Notes: generated by a model from the sequence alone, not told the origin. A stretch of 64,000 bases of DNA from Casimicrobiaceae bacterium (GCA_025056355.1 JANWWI010000002.1:62001-126000), one strand, 5' to 3'. Shown: positions 29,768 to 41,164, counted from the stretch's first letter. Numbers and translations: made by a program.

Positions 29768-32299
29768 TTAGCGGGCTTGGCCGGCTTGAGCGATTGCCCC
29801 GGGTGGTGCTTCGCACGCCACCTCCGCGTGCTCGGGCGAAGGAAAGGACGCACTCGCCCTGTCCTGCGCTGCGCTGTAGGCCTTCGCAGGCCCCTCGGCG
29901 AAGCCGACCGAGAGGTCTGCACGGGGAGGTGCCTCGGCGAACGGGCCGCACCCAGCGCGCCGATCGCGCAGAGCCTCGATCACCGAGAGCACCCGCTCGG
30001 GGGTGGCCGGGGCGTCGAGCCGGATGACCGTCCCACGCGGGGCAAGCCCTGCGATCGCAGCAACGATGGCTCGATGAACTGAAAGCGCAAGCATAAGCGG
30101 GGGTTCTCCGACGGCTTTGCTGCGGTAGATCGTCTCCTCGGCGTTGGGCGCATCATCGAGCAGCCACACGTTGAACACCGGTGGCACGTCGCCCGCGGTG
30201 GGGATCTTGTAGGTCGAGGGCGCATGGGTGAGCAAGCGTCCGTCACGCCCCCAGACTAACTCCTCGCTGGTGAGCCAGCCCATGCCTTGCACAAAGGCAC
30301 CTTCGATCTGGCCGCGGTCGAGCGCCGGGTTGAGCGAGCGGCCACAGTCATGAAGGATGTCCACACGCAGCAGTCGCGTTTCGCCCGTGAGCGTATCCAC
30401 GGCCACTTCGCTCACCGCGGCGCCAAAGGCGAAGTAATAAAACGGCCGCCCCCGAAAACGCTCGCGATCCCAATGGATCTTCGGCGTTTTGTAGAAGCCT
30501 GCGGCCCAGAGCGGCACGCGCGCGAGGTAGGCGCGCTCGATCACCTGCTCGATCGACCAGCGCTTGAGCTCGTCGCCAAGCTGCGCCTCAACACCGTCGG
30601 CACAAAAACGCAGCGCCTCGGCCGGACAGCCCCAGTGCTCGGCCAAAAACGCCGCCAGTCGCAAACGGATTGCACGACACGCCTCGCGCGCGGCCATGCC
30701 GTTCAAATCGCTGCCGCTGGAGGCCGCGGTGGCGCTCGTGTTGGCCACTTTGCTTGTGTCGGCCGCGCTCACACGCACCCGCTGGCGCGAAAGGCCAAGC
30801 TCCTCGGCCACCACCTGCTGCACCTTGGTGTAGAGGCCCTGACCCATCTCGGTACCGCCGTGATTCACAAGCACGGAACCATCCAAATAGAGGTGCACGA
30901 GCGCCCCCGCCTGATTGAGGTGAGGGGAATTGAAGGAGATGCCGAACTTCACCGGCGTGAGCGCGATTCCGCGCCGGACGATGGGGAAACGGGCGTTGTG
31001 CGCTTCAATCTCACGGCGGCGCGCGGCATAGTCGGCGCGCCGCGCAAGCTCCGGCACGATCGTGTGCAGGCGGTTGGCTTCGACCCTCTGACCGTAGTGG
31101 GTCATGTTGCGCGTCCTCTGGCCGTAGAAGTTGAGCGTGCGCACGGAAAGCGGATCGAGCCCAAGCCGCCGCGCAATCGCATCGATCACGTGTTCGATCA
31201 GGAACATCCCCTGCGGCCCGCCGAAGCCGCGAAAGGCCGTGTTCGAGGCTTTGTGCGTCTTGAGCCGGTAGCTCTTCAGATGCACATGCTCGAGGAAGTA
31301 GGCGTTGTCCACATGCGCAAGCGCTCGATCAGCCACCGGACCGGAGAGATCCGCCGAATAGCCGCAATCGCTCATGAGCGTGGCAACCAGCACGAGGATC
31401 CGCCCACGCTCATCGAAGCCAACCGTGTAGTCGTAGGCAAACGGATGGCGCTTTCCGGTGATCACGAAATCATCGTCGCGGTCGAGCCGCAGCTTGACCG
31501 GCCGCCCAAGCCGATCGGCCGCAACCGCGGCAAGCGCGGCAAAGAGCGCCGGCTGACTCTCCTTGCCGCCGAAGCCCCCGCCAATGCGTCGGCATTCGAC
31601 GCGCACCATGGCGCTCGGACGGGCGAGCGCGCGGGCAACGATCGCCTGCACTTCGCTTGGATGCTGTGTGCTCGAAAGCACACGCATCTGCCCGTCCTCC
31701 TCCGGCAGGGCCACGGCCACCTGGCCTTCGAGGTAGAAGTGCTCCTGCCCGCCGCAGGCGAGTTGGCCACTCAGGCGGTGTGGCGCGCGCTCAAGTGCGG
31801 CCTCCGGCTCGCCTCGGCGCACCTCCACAGGCGGCAGCACATAACTGCCGGCCCGCATCGCCTCTTCGACTGTGAGAATCGCCGGCAGCACTTCAAACTC
31901 GATTCGTGCCTGGCGCGCGGCCTTGCGCGCCGCCCCATGCGAGCGCGCCACTACGAGAAAAAGCGGCTGCCCCCAGTAGGCGATCTCCCCGCTTGCCAGC
32001 AGCGGATCATCATGCACGATGCTGCCGTAGTTGTTCTCGCCGGGGATATCGCGCGCGGTGAATACCGCGACCACCTCCGGGCAAGCAAGCACCGGCGTCA
32101 GATCGAGCTGGACGAGCCGGGCGTGCGCGCACGGCGCGTAGCCGATCGCTGCATGGAGCGTGCCCTCGGGCAGGGGCAAATCGTCGACGTAGCGCGCCTC
32201 CCCGCTCACGTGTAAATGCGCAGACTCATGCGCAAGCGGCCGTCCGACCACGCCCGTGCCGGGTCGCTGCGCGGTCAGACTTGCGGCTTGCATCAACAT
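29768..32299 (-). CDS. xdhB: Xanthine dehydrogenase molybdopterin-binding subunit
   Basis: GGGFGGKESQP, FRGFGGPQGMFLIEHVID, NHGGTEMGQGLYTKVQQVVAEELG. Confidence 0.97.
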   Translation of the reverse strand: MLMQAASLTAQRPGTGVVGRPLAHESAHLHVSGEARYVDDLPLPEGTLHAAIGYAPCAHARLVQLDLTPVLACPEVVAVFTARDIPGENNYGSIVHDDPLLASGEIAYWGQPLFLVVARSHGAARKAARQARIEFEVLPAILTVEEAMRAGSYVLPPVEVRRGEPEAALERAPHRLSGQLACGGQEHFYLEGQVAVALPEEDGQMRVLSSTQHPSEVQAIVARALARPSAMVRVECRRIGGGFGGKESQPALFAALAAVAADRLGRPVKLRLDRDDDFVITGKRHPFAYDYTVGFDERGRILVLVATLMSDCGYSADLSGPVADRALAHVDNAYFLEHVHLKSYRLKTHKASNTAFRGFGGPQGMFLIEHVIDAIARRLGLDPLSVRTLNFYGQRTRNMTHYGQRVEANRLHTIVPELARRADYAARRREIEAHNARFPIVRRGIALTPVKFGISFNSPHLNQAGALVHLYLDGSVLVNHGGTEMGQGLYTKVQQVVAEELGLSRQRVRVSAADTSKVANTSATAASSGSDLNGMAAREACRAIRLRLAAFLAEHWGCPAEALRFCADGVEAQLGDELKRWSIEQVIERAYLARVPLWAAGFYKTPKIHWDRERFRGRPFYYFAFGAAVSEVAVDTLTGETRLLRVDILHDCGRSLNPALDRGQIEGAFVQGMGWLTSEELVWGRDGRLLTHAPSTYKIPTAGDVPPVFNVWLLDDAPNAEETIYRSKAVGEPPLMLALSVHRAIVAAIAGLAPRGTVIRLDAPATPERVLSVIEALRDRRAGCGPFAEAPPRADLSVGFAEGPAKAYSAAQDRASASFPSPEHAEVACEAPPGAIAQAGQAR

Positions 32300-33819
32300 A
32301 CGCGAAACGCCTCCGTGTTTGACTCGACCTGCGATTCGAGCCAGGCGCGGCGCACATGCGCACGCGCCACGCGCAGGCGATACCCGGCGCTGGCACGCAG
32401 ATCGCTGATCGGCGCGAAATCGCGCTCAAGCGCCGAGCCTGCCGCCTCCACCGTCGCCTCGCTCCAAGGCGCGCCGATGAGGGCGGCCTCAACCGCGCGC
32501 GCCCGCTTGACAATCGGGGCCATGCCGCCGCAGGCCACACGCGCCGCAACCACCCGCCCGGCCTCATCGAGCGCAAGCGCAAGGGCGCTACACACGGCCG
32601 AGATGTCCTGCTCGTTGCGCTTGGCGTTTTTGTAGGCGGCGAAGATGAGTCGCGCCCCGCGCTCAGCCCAGCAGGCTCGCGTGGGCACCACGATCGCACG
32701 AAGCCATTCGCCTGGCGCGCGCGCTTGCTTGCGGTAGTCGAGGTAGAGCGCCTCCAGGGGCAGGCGGCGCGTCACTGCGCCGTGTTGCAGCACAACCTCA
32801 GCCCCAAGGGCGATGAGCACGGGCAGCGAATCCCCGATCGGCGAGCCGTTGGCCACATTGCCCACAAGCGTTGCCGCCGAGCGGATCGGCCACGAGGCAA
32901 AACGCTGCCACAGGTGGAGAAATTCCGGATAGTGGCGATCGAGCGCACGGAAGGCCTCCTCAAGCGTGACCGCTGCACCGATCGTGAGCGCCCGTTCCCC
33001 CTCTTCAACCCTTGCAAGCGCCGGCACGCAAGCCGGCGAGATCAAGGTGTCGGCGCGGCGCAGCGCCTTATTGATCCAGAGGCCGACGTCGGTTGTGCCG
33101 GCCACGATCCATGCGTGCGGCGCCTCGGCCACAAGCGCGGAAAAGGCCTCGAGGGTGTGCGGCGCAACAAAGCGTGTGCCGGAAGCCCGGTAGTCGAGCG
33201 GCTCGGCGGTCTCGAGCGCGGCCAAGCGCTCAAGAAGCATTCGCTGCCCAGCCTCGGCCGCCGAGGCGTGCCCGGGCGTGCACGCCCAGCGGGCAATCGG
33301 ATCGTCGGGCGAGTGGCCCGCGGCCAGGCTGTGCATCGTTTGCGCCGCCTCGAGGATGGGCCGATAGCCCGTGCAGCGGCAAAGATTGCCCGAGATCGCT
33401 GCGCAGATCGCCTCCCGCGCAAGCGGCGCCTCGGTCGTCTTGAAGAGCGCGAACAGCGTCATCACGAAGCCGGGCGTACAGAAGCCGCACTGGCTCGCAT
33501 GCGCTTCGACCATCGCCTGCTGCACCGGATGCAGCGCGCCGCCTGAGAGCGCCTGGAGCCCCTCGACCGTAAAGAGCGCGCAGCCGTCGATCGTGGGCAA
33601 AAGCCGCAGGCAGGCATTGATCGGGCTCAGCTTGAGCGCGGTGCCGCGGCGCTGTCCGAGCACCACCGTGCAGGCGCCGCAGTCGCCTTCGTTACAGCCC
33701 TCCTTGGTGCCGACGAGCCGCGCCTGCTCGCGCAACCAGGCAAGCACCGAGGTGTGCGGATCGACACCGCGCACCTCACAGGGCTCGCCATTGAGCAGAA
33801 AACGAATGGGCCGAGACAT
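32293..33819 (-). CDS. xdhA: Xanthine dehydrogenase small subunit (2Fe-2S and FAD)
   Basis: FLLNGEPCEVRGVDPHTSVLAWLREQARLVGTKEGCNEGDCGACTVVLG; CGFCTPGFVMTLFAL. Confidence 0.97.
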   Translation of the reverse strand: MSRPIRFLLNGEPCEVRGVDPHTSVLAWLREQARLVGTKEGCNEGDCGACTVVLGQRRGTALKLSPINACLRLLPTIDGCALFTVEGLQALSGGALHPVQQAMVEAHASQCGFCTPGFVMTLFALFKTTEAPLAREAICAAISGNLCRCTGYRPILEAAQTMHSLAAGHSPDDPIARWACTPGHASAAEAGQRMLLERLAALETAEPLDYRASGTRFVAPHTLEAFSALVAEAPHAWIVAGTTDVGLWINKALRRADTLISPACVPALARVEEGERALTIGAAVTLEEAFRALDRHYPEFLHLWQRFASWPIRSAATLVGNVANGSPIGDSLPVLIALGAEVVLQHGAVTRRLPLEALYLDYRKQARAPGEWLRAIVVPTRACWAERGARLIFAAYKNAKRNEQDISAVCSALALALDEAGRVVAARVACGGMAPIVKRARAVEAALIGAPWSEATVEAAGSALERDFAPISDLRASAGYRLRVARAHVRRAWLESQVESNTEAFRVC

Positions 33820-33878
33820 ACGCCTTGCGAGCGACCTCCGCCGTCGCTCGGGCAGCGTACGTGAACACGCTATAACCG

Positions 33879-33893
33879 AAGCCTCGCAGGCTT
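33879..33893. promoter_or_regulatory. Perfect inverted repeat AAGCCT-CGC-AGGCTT in the xdhA/LysR intergenic region
   Basis: Direct reading of 33879-33893; sits within the short divergent intergenic segment. Confidence 0.6.
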
Positions 33894-33894
33894 T

Positions 33895-33924
33895 ATGTCC
33901 GCCATTGCCTCCCTTTATGTCTGA
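33895..33924 (+). CDS. Candidate leader peptide MSAIASLYV overlapping the LysR start codon
   Basis: ATG TCC GCC ATT GCC TCC CTT TAT GTC TGA; preceded by GCAGG; its end overlaps ATG of LysR at 33917. Confidence 0.35.
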   Translation: MSAIASLYV

Positions 33925-34840
33925 AGCAGCGCGCGGCGACCGGTTTGATCTGCATCTGCTGCGAGTGCTCTATCTCGTGCTCACCGAGCGCAGCGTCTCG
34001 CGCGCCGCGGATCGCCTTGGGATTAGCCAGCCGGCAGTCTCGGCCAGCCTCAAACGTCTACGCGAACTGACGGGCGATGACTTGATCGTGCGCACACGCA
34101 GCGGCATGACACCAACCGAACGTGCGCTCTCGCTCATCGAGCCCCTGCGCCAGGTGCTCGAGGGGGTGGACCGGATCTTCGACCTTGCAGAACGCTTCGA
34201 GGCTGCCGCCAGCACGCGTACCTTCGGCGTGGGAGCGCCGGATTACTTCGACGCATTTTTTCTCTCGCGGCTGTCGGCCGAGCTGCGCCGACAGGCTCCG
34301 CAGGCACGGCTTACGATCCGAGCCCTTTCGCTCGATGTGGACTTCGAGCGGCTCCTGGAAGAGGGCGAGCTCGATGTGGTCATTGGCAACTGGCCGCATC
34401 CGCCGCCGTACTTGCGCACCTCGCCGCTCTTCGATGATGAGGTGGTGTGTCTTCTGGCGCAAAGCCATCCACTGGCCAAAAAAAGCGTCCTCACCGGCGA
34501 GGACTATCTTGCCGCGAAGCATCTTGCACCGGTGCCTTATGCCGGGGGGGTACGCGGCGCAATCGATGAGCACCTCTACCGGCTCGGACTGCGGCGGGAC
34601 ATTCGGATGGCGCTGCCGTATTTTCATGTGGCGCCCTACGTGGTCGCGCAAAGCGACCTGATCTTCACCACCGGTCGACGTTTTGCTGAGCCCTTCACGC
34701 GTCTCTTGCCGCTCGTGCTGCGGCGCGCGCCGCTTGAGTTCCCGCCGCTTCGCTTCTATCAACTCTGGCATGAACGCACCCACCACAGCGCGGCCGCGCG
34801 CTGGCTGCGCGCCCTGATTGCCGAGGTTGCGCGAGGCTGA
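33917..34840 (+). CDS. LysR family transcriptional regulator divergent from xdhABC
   Basis: [64 protein letters not shown].. Confidence 0.93.
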   Translation: MSEAARGDRFDLHLLRVLYLVLTERSVSRAADRLGISQPAVSASLKRLRELTGDDLIVRTRSGMTPTERALSLIEPLRQVLEGVDRIFDLAERFEAAASTRTFGVGAPDYFDAFFLSRLSAELRRQAPQARLTIRALSLDVDFERLLEEGELDVVIGNWPHPPPYLRTSPLFDDEVVCLLAQSHPLAKKSVLTGEDYLAAKHLAPVPYAGGVRGAIDEHLYRLGLRRDIRMALPYFHVAPYVVAQSDLIFTTGRRFAEPFTRLLPLVLRRAPLEFPPLRFYQLWHERTHHSAAARWLRALIAEVARG

Positions 34841-34859
34841 TGCAACCGTCTTTCACACC

Positions 34860-35771
34860 ATGAGCTCTACCGTGCACACGACTCACTTGAAAAGCCTTCC
34901 GCTCTTCGCGCGTGGCAAGGTGCGAGACAACTACGCCGTTGGCCGCGACCGGCTGCTCATGATCGCCACCGACCGTGTGAGCGCCTTCGATGTGGTCATG
35001 AATGAACCGATCCCCGGCAAGGGCGTGCTGCTCACGCAAATGGCGCTTTTCTGGTTCGAGCGGCTCCGGGACATCGTGCCGAATCATTTGACCGGCGAGC
35101 CACCTGAGTCGGCCGTCTCAGCCGATGAAGTGCCTCAGGTCGAAGGCCGGGCGATGCTGGTCAAACGACTGCGGCCGCTGCCGGTCGAAGCGGTCGTGCG
35201 CGGCTATCTGGCCGGATCGGGTTGGGCCGAATACCGCAGAACCGGCGCCGTTTGTGGCCTCAAGCTGCCTTCCGGACTTGGCAATGCCGATCCGCTGCCG
35301 GAGCCGATCTTCACCCCGGCCACCAAAGCCGAGGCCGGCGCGCATGATGAAAACATCTCCTTCGATCAGGTGGTCGCGCTCATTGGGCCCGCGCTTGCCG
35401 AGCAGATGCGCGCCACGGCCCTGGCGCTTTATCGCCGCGCGGCCGAGTATGCGCGCTTGCGCGGCATCATCATCGCCGACACCAAGTTCGAGTTTGGCCT
35501 CGATGAGGCCGGCACGCTCACCCTGATGGATGAGGTGCTCACGCCCGACAGCTCACGCTTCTGGCCGGTTGAGGACTACGAAGCGGCGCGCCGTGCCGGG
35601 CGCAACCCGCCCTCCTTCGACAAGCAATCGCTGCGCGACTGGCTCGAAACGGCCACGGTCGACGGCAGGCCGTGGAACAAACAGCCCCCGCCGCCGGCCT
35701 TGCCGCAGGAGGTCATTGAGCGCACCGCACGGCGTTACGCTGAAGCCAAGCGGCGCCTGCTCGGCACGTGA
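34860..35771 (+). CDS. purC: Phosphoribosylaminoimidazole-succinocarboxamide synthase
   Basis: [43 protein letters not shown].. Confidence 0.97.
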   Translation: MSSTVHTTHLKSLPLFARGKVRDNYAVGRDRLLMIATDRVSAFDVVMNEPIPGKGVLLTQMALFWFERLRDIVPNHLTGEPPESAVSADEVPQVEGRAMLVKRLRPLPVEAVVRGYLAGSGWAEYRRTGAVCGLKLPSGLGNADPLPEPIFTPATKAEAGAHDENISFDQVVALIGPALAEQMRATALALYRRAAEYARLRGIIIADTKFEFGLDEAGTLTLMDEVLTPDSSRFWPVEDYEAARRAGRNPPSFDKQSLRDWLETATVDGRPWNKQPPPPALPQEVIERTARRYAEAKRRLLGT

Positions 35772-35966
35772 CCGTTGAAGCGCGACGCGTGTTCGCCACC
35801 GAACATGAAGCACCGGCCGGAGAGCAGCGGTGGCTCAAGCGCACCGCCTACGAGTGCGCGCATTCACAAGCGGCTTGCTTCCGATATTCTCGAGCGGCTT
35901 GACCCGAGGGCGCTCGAGGAGCGCTGCAAGCGGACTTCCTTGCGCCGCCCGTCGCAGAACAAGGCC

Positions 35967-38078
35967 TTACTCGGCGTTCTCGGCCCAGCGCCGGAGGACG
36001 CGATCGGCCTCGATCGGCTCGCCACCGTCGATGAAACCCTGAAAGAGGTGGCAACCGAGCGCATTGAGCGCCTCGCGCTGCGTGGAGCGCTCCACACCCT
36101 CGGCGACCACCTCAAGCCCGAGCTGTCGCGCCATCGACACCATGGCTGTGCAGATCGCGCGGTCGTCCTCGTGCTGATCGACGCCACTGACAAAGGAGCG
36201 ATCGATTTTGATCTGATCCACACGAATGCGCTTGAGCAGGCCGAGGGAGGAATAGCCCGTACCGAAGTCATCGATGGCCAGGCGCAAACCGAGGGCGCGC
36301 AGCTGCTCAGCGTGCAAGCGCGCCGGGCTCAGCGTGTCAATCAGCGCGCTTTCGGTAATCTCAAACGTCAGAAGCTGCGGCGGCAAGCCATAACGTTCGA
36401 GCAACTGCGCCACATGGTCGACGGCCTCGCTAGTGAGTAACTCCTGCGCGGAGAAGTTGAGCGCCAGTCCGAACTCAACGCCCGCTTCAGCCCTCCAGCG
36501 CGCCAGATCTGCGAAGGCTTGCTCGCGAACCCATCGCCCGAGCTCGGGCATAAGCCCCGCTGCTTCGGCCACCGGAACAAACTGCGCGGGAGGAACCGAA
36601 CCCAACTCGGGATCGTTCCAGCGCGACAGCGCTTCCACGGCGAACCAGCGCGAAGAGGCCGCGGCCCGCATGGGCTGATACGCAAGCCGCAAGCGTCCTT
36701 CCTGAAGTGCGCGACGCAGCCGCACCTCGACCGCCACCCGCCGATCGGCCGCGCGGCGAAGCTCCGCGTCGAACAGACGCACCTGGTTACGCCCCGCCGC
36801 TTTGGCAGCGTAGAGAGCGGCGTCGGCCGCGGCCAAAAGCTCCTCGGCCGCCTCGCCGTGCTCCGGATACACGGCCACGCCGACGCTCGCCCCAAGCATC
36901 AGTTCAATGCCGGAGCCCAAACGCCATGGGGCGGCAATCACCCGGATCAACGTGCGCGCGAGCCCGAGTACGCCCTCGAGGCCGTCCTGGACTTCCACAT
37001 GAGCGGCAAACTCATCACCGCCCAGACGCGCCAGATCCGCGCGAGCGCCGAGGATTTGCCGCATGCGCGCAGCCGCCTCAATCAGAAAGAGATCCCCGAC
37101 CGCATGGCCCAAACTATCGTTGACATGCTTGAACCCATCGAGGTCAACGAAGAGCACGGCCAAACGGCACCTGCGCGGGGCAAGCTGAGCAAGCCGCTGC
37201 TCGAGTGCTTCGCGCCAGCCGCGACGGTTGTTGAGACCTGTGAGCGGATCGTGGAAAGCAAGATAGCGCATGCGCCGCTCGCTTTGTTCAAGCGCCTCGT
37301 GCAGCGAATGCTGTTGTTCCCAATCAAACAGGACGCCGGAAAAGCGCACGGGCCGGCCGCTTGAGTCATAGACCGCCCGTCCGCGCGCGTGAAACCAGCG
37401 ATAGCAGCCATCAAAACAAAGCAGCCGGTAGGTCTCGTCAAATTCGGTGTCGCTCGCAATCGAAGCACGAACCGCGGCGGTGACTCGCTCACGGTCGTCT
37501 TCATGCAGCCGCTCGCGAAAGACGAAGTCGACGTGAAAGTCTCCCCCTGGGTAGCGCAGCAACTTCATGAAGCCGTGCGAATACTCGACCACATCGGTGA
37601 GCAAGTCCCAGTCCCACGCACCCGCACGGCTTGCCTCAAGTGCAAGCCGCAATTGCCGTTCGCTGCGCTCAAGCACCCCGTGCTTGGCTTCAACGTCGAC
37701 AATTGCCTGAGCAATGGCCAGATAGAGCGGCCGCTCAAGCCCAGCCTGGCCGTCAATGCGCTGAATCGCAACACGCAACCACAGGGGTTTGTCGTAGGCG
37801 TCCAGGTAGCGCACATCCACGCGATAGGCACGCACCTGCTGGCTGCGCAGCTTCTTGTAGCGCTGCAAGGCGCCCTCACGATCGTCGGGATGCACCCGCT
37901 CGAAGTAGGGCCGCCCGAGCAGGCTCTCGCCAGGACGTTCGAACAGGCGCTGCGCTTCCACGTTCAACCACGCAAAGCACCCCTCGTCGTCGACCGCGTA
38001 GGCCACAAGCGGAAACTGTTCCAGGGCTGATCGCCAGTCGGCTGCGCCTTCGACCATTCGCAGGACGGTGTCCAACAT
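35967..38078 (-). CDS. PAS-domain diguanylate cyclase / phosphodiesterase (GGDEF-EAL); start could lie further upstream
   Basis: Two PAS-like regions, RLGGDEFAAHVE, AVEALSRW, DDFGTGYSSLGLLKR, VVAEGVE. Confidence 0.93.
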   Translation of the reverse strand: MLDTVLRMVEGAADWRSALEQFPLVAYAVDDEGCFAWLNVEAQRLFERPGESLLGRPYFERVHPDDREGALQRYKKLRSQQVRAYRVDVRYLDAYDKPLWLRVAIQRIDGQAGLERPLYLAIAQAIVDVEAKHGVLERSERQLRLALEASRAGAWDWDLLTDVVEYSHGFMKLLRYPGGDFHVDFVFRERLHEDDRERVTAAVRASIASDTEFDETYRLLCFDGCYRWFHARGRAVYDSSGRPVRFSGVLFDWEQQHSLHEALEQSERRMRYLAFHDPLTGLNNRRGWREALEQRLAQLAPRRCRLAVLFVDLDGFKHVNDSLGHAVGDLFLIEAAARMRQILGARADLARLGGDEFAAHVEVQDGLEGVLGLARTLIRVIAAPWRLGSGIELMLGASVGVAVYPEHGEAAEELLAAADAALYAAKAAGRNQVRLFDAELRRAADRRVAVEVRLRRALQEGRLRLAYQPMRAAASSRWFAVEALSRWNDPELGSVPPAQFVPVAEAAGLMPELGRWVREQAFADLARWRAEAGVEFGLALNFSAQELLTSEAVDHVAQLLERYGLPPQLLTFEITESALIDTLSPARLHAEQLRALGLRLAIDDFGTGYSSLGLLKRIRVDQIKIDRSFVSGVDQHEDDRAICTAMVSMARQLGLEVVAEGVERSTQREALNALGCHLFQGFIDGGEPIEADRVLRRWAENAE

Positions 38079-38352
38079 GACCGAGGAATTTTCTTGACCT
38101 CTGGTGACAGCATCAAGCCCGTACGCCGGAAGCCTTCGCACACCAGCCGGCGCTTGGTTCTTTGATGGGTTCGACGCAACCGCTCGCGCGAGCGTACGCC
38201 GTTTCCCGATGGCCTGGATCGGAGGCAACACGCGTTCAAGCGGCCGCTTGCCTCGCTTTCCGCCTCAACCGCTGTCGCGGGGGTGTGGCCGCGGCCTCTT
38301 CCGGGAAGTGCTCGGCCCGGTCCGGCAGCCGCTCGCACCGGACGAGCGAGCG

Positions 38353-38940
38353 CTACCGCGCTTGCTCGCGGGCTAGCCGCCAGCGACAGTAGGCGGTGAC
38401 CGTTTTGGTGTCCGTGATCAGGTTGTCGCGGATCATCTGCTCGATTTGCTCGGGGGTGGCGGCATAGAGCTCAAGCAGCTCGTCCGGATCAAGCGCAGCA
38501 TCGCCCGCAACGAGCCCCTGGGCATGAAAGATGTGGATCACCTCATCGCAAAAGGCGATCGCTTGATTCAAATACCCAAGCGTATGCCACGAACGCGCCC
38601 AAAAGCCGGTCTCTTCTTTGAGTTCACGCTGCGCGCAAAGAAGCGGATGCTCGCCCGGATCGAGCTTGCCGGCCGGAAACTCAACCATCGCCCGGCCGAC
38701 CGGATAGCGATACTGAAGCTCCACCAGCAAGCGCCCGTCGTCGAACTCCGGCACGATGCAGGCCGCTCCAGGGTGCATCACCCACTCGCGTCCGCTCGTG
38801 CGGCCGTTGGGCAAGCGCACCTCGTCGCAAACGAGCGTGAGCAACCGCCCGCGAAAAATCTCCTCGCGACGGATGCAACGCTCGCGCAGCCGTTCGCTTG
38901 CGCGCTCGATCGCCTCGGCGGTCAGCGGCTTGAGGTCCAC
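38353..38940 (-). CDS. NUDIX hydrolase (ADP-ribose pyrophosphatase-like)
   Basis: GKLDPGEHPLLCAQRELKEETGF Nudix box. Confidence 0.94.
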   Translation of the reverse strand: MDLKPLTAEAIERASERLRERCIRREEIFRGRLLTLVCDEVRLPNGRTSGREWVMHPGAACIVPEFDDGRLLVELQYRYPVGRAMVEFPAGKLDPGEHPLLCAQRELKEETGFWARSWHTLGYLNQAIAFCDEVIHIFHAQGLVAGDAALDPDELLELYAATPEQIEQMIRDNLITDTKTVTAYCRWRLAREQAR

Positions 38941-38949
38941 GGCCAGCCT

Positions 38950-39882
38950 TTACGCCCAATCGCGCGGCACGAGGAAATACTCGAGCAGCCGCGCCTCAGG
39001 GCTGCCGGGCTCAGGCTTTCGCATGTACTGCCACTTCACCAGCGGCGGCAGACTCATCAGGATGGCCTCGGTGCGGCCGTTCGAGTGCAGGCCAAAGTGG
39101 GTACCACGGTCCCAGACCAGGTTGAATTCCACATAGCGGCCGCGGCGGTAGAGTTGCCAGTCGCGTTCGCGCTCGCCGTAGGGGCTGTCTTTGCGGCGCT
39201 CGAGGATTGGGAGGTATCCGGGCAGGAAGTGTTCGCCGACCGATCGGGTGAGGGCAAAGCTCCCCTCAAAACCGAGCTCGGTGAAATCGTCGTAGAACGT
39301 GCCGCCGATGCCGCGCGGCTCGCCGCGGTGCTTGAGGAAGAAATAACGGTCGCAGTCGGCTTTGAACCGCGGCCAGAGCGCATCGCCGAAGGGCTCCACG
39401 GCGGCACGGGCGCTGCGGTGCCAGTGCACACAGTCCTCTTCGAAGCCGTAGTACGGCGTCAAGTCCATGCCGCCGCCGAACCACCACACCGGCGCACGCC
39501 CCTCGGGCCGCGCGATGAAGAAGCGCACATTCATGTGCGTCGTCGGGGCGTAGGGGTTGCGCGGATGAATCACAAGCGATACCCCCATCGCCTCCCACGG
39601 CGCCCCTTCGAGCTCGGGCCGCGCGGCGGTGGCGCTCTTCGGCATGCGCTCACCGATCACATGCGAGAAGTTGACCCCGCCGCGCTCGATCACGGCACCG
39701 TCTTCCAGAAGCCGCGAGATGCCCCCGCCGCCTTCCGGACGCTCCCAGGCATCGTGCAAAAACCGCCCGCCGTCGACCGCCTCGAGCCCGGCCACGATGC
39801 GCTGCTGAAGCTCAAGCAGAAACAAGCGTACGGCGTTGACCTGTTCGAGTGTGACTGTTTCGTTCATCGAATGACGGTTCAT
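38950..39882 (-). CDS. hemF: Oxygen-dependent coproporphyrinogen III oxidase
   Basis: [47 protein letters not shown]. Confidence 0.97.
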   Translation of the reverse strand: MNRHSMNETVTLEQVNAVRLFLLELQQRIVAGLEAVDGGRFLHDAWERPEGGGGISRLLEDGAVIERGGVNFSHVIGERMPKSATAARPELEGAPWEAMGVSLVIHPRNPYAPTTHMNVRFFIARPEGRAPVWWFGGGMDLTPYYGFEEDCVHWHRSARAAVEPFGDALWPRFKADCDRYFFLKHRGEPRGIGGTFYDDFTELGFEGSFALTRSVGEHFLPGYLPILERRKDSPYGERERDWQLYRRGRYVEFNLVWDRGTHFGLHSNGRTEAILMSLPPLVKWQYMRKPEPGSPEARLLEYFLVPRDWA

Positions 39883-41156
39883 CGCTTCAAAGCCCGATGG
39901 CCGATGTCACGACGCATTTGCAGCCCGGCAAAGTGGATGCGATCGGCGACCTCGTAGGCGCGTTTGTGTGCCGCGCGTAGCGTGTCCGCGAGCGCGGTCA
40001 CGCAAAGCACACGCCCGCCGGCCGTGACCAGCCGCCCCGAGGCATCAAGCGCCGTGCCGGCATGGAACACATGCACATCCTCTTCGGCCGCGGCCGGTAG
40101 CCCGGTGATCGGATCGCCCTTGCGCGGCTCCTGCGGATAGCCTGCCGCCGCCAGCACCACAGCGAGCGCCACCCGCCGATCCCATTCGATTTCGGCTTGG
40201 TCGAGCCGTCCTTCGAGCGCCGCTTCGATGAGATCGACCAGATCGGTCTTGAGTCGCATGAGGATCGGTTGGGTCTCCGGATCGCCCAGGCGGACGTTGA
40301 ACTCAACAACCCGCGGTGCCCCATCCGGAGCAATCATGAGCCCGGCGTAGAGAAAGCCGGTAAAGGGCATCCCCTCGTAGGCAAGGGCCTGGACGGTGGG
40401 TGTGATGATCTCCCGCATCACGCGCGCATGCACGCTCGGGGTCACCACCGGTGCGGGCGAATACGCCCCCATGCCGCCGGTGTTCGGGCCCTGATCGCCC
40501 TCGAGCAGGCGTTTGTGGTCCTGCGCGCTTGCAAGCGGCAGAACGTTTTTGCCATCGCAAAGCACGATGAAGGAGGCCTCTTCGCCCGGCAGAAATTCTT
40601 CGATGACGATGCGAGCATCCGCAGCCTCCGGGGCGCCCGGTGGCGGCAAAAGCGCATCGATGGCGGCAAGGGCCTGCTCGAGCGTGCTTGCCACGGTCAC
40701 GCCTTTACCGGCGGCCAGTCCATCGGCTTTCACAACGATCGGAACGCCATGCTCGCGCACGTAGGCATGCGCCGCCGCTCGCTCGGAGAAAACCGCGTAG
40801 CGCGCGGTGGGAATGCCGTGCCGCTGCATGAACGCTTTGGCGAAGGCCTTTGAGGATTCAAGCCGTGCCGCGGCCTGGGTCGGGCCGAAGATCGCGAGCC
40901 CCTCGGCACGGAAGCGATCCACGATCCCTTCGGCAAGCGGCGCTTCAGGCCCCACCACGGTGAAGGCAACCCCTTCGTTTTTGGCCAGCGCAAGCCACTG
41001 CTCGATCGTGCGCGCAAGGGCCAGCTCGACACTGGCTTCCTGCGCGATCCCCGCATTGCCCGGCGCCACCAACACCTTCTGCACCCGCGGGCTTTGCGCA
41101 AGCTTCCAGGCAAGCGCATGTTCGCGCCCTCCGGAGCCGATCACGAGAATCTTCAT
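39879..41156 (-). CDS. purD: Phosphoribosylamine-glycine ligase
   Basis: [25 protein letters not shown].., [19 protein letters not shown]. Confidence 0.98.
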   Translation of the reverse strand: MKILVIGSGGREHALAWKLAQSPRVQKVLVAPGNAGIAQEASVELALARTIEQWLALAKNEGVAFTVVGPEAPLAEGIVDRFRAEGLAIFGPTQAAARLESSKAFAKAFMQRHGIPTARYAVFSERAAAHAYVREHGVPIVVKADGLAAGKGVTVASTLEQALAAIDALLPPPGAPEAADARIVIEEFLPGEEASFIVLCDGKNVLPLASAQDHKRLLEGDQGPNTGGMGAYSPAPVVTPSVHARVMREIITPTVQALAYEGMPFTGFLYAGLMIAPDGAPRVVEFNVRLGDPETQPILMRLKTDLVDLIEAALEGRLDQAEIEWDRRVALAVVLAAAGYPQEPRKGDPITGLPAAAEEDVHVFHAGTALDASGRLVTAGGRVLCVTALADTLRAAHKRAYEVADRIHFAGLQMRRDIGHRALKR

Positions 41157-41164
41157 GCTCGTTC

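Noticed and set aside
30287-32215. 642-aa plus-strand ORF opposite xdhB
   Set aside because: Antisense mirror of a confident xanthine dehydrogenase subunit; no recognisable domains.
33371-33916. 5' extension of the LysR ORF back into xdhA
   Set aside because: The extension is antisense to the xdhA iron-sulfur domain; the HTH starts only after the ATG at 33917.
35775-36440. Plus-strand ORF after purC
   Set aside because: Overlaps the EAL domain coding region on the minus strand; no motifs of its own.
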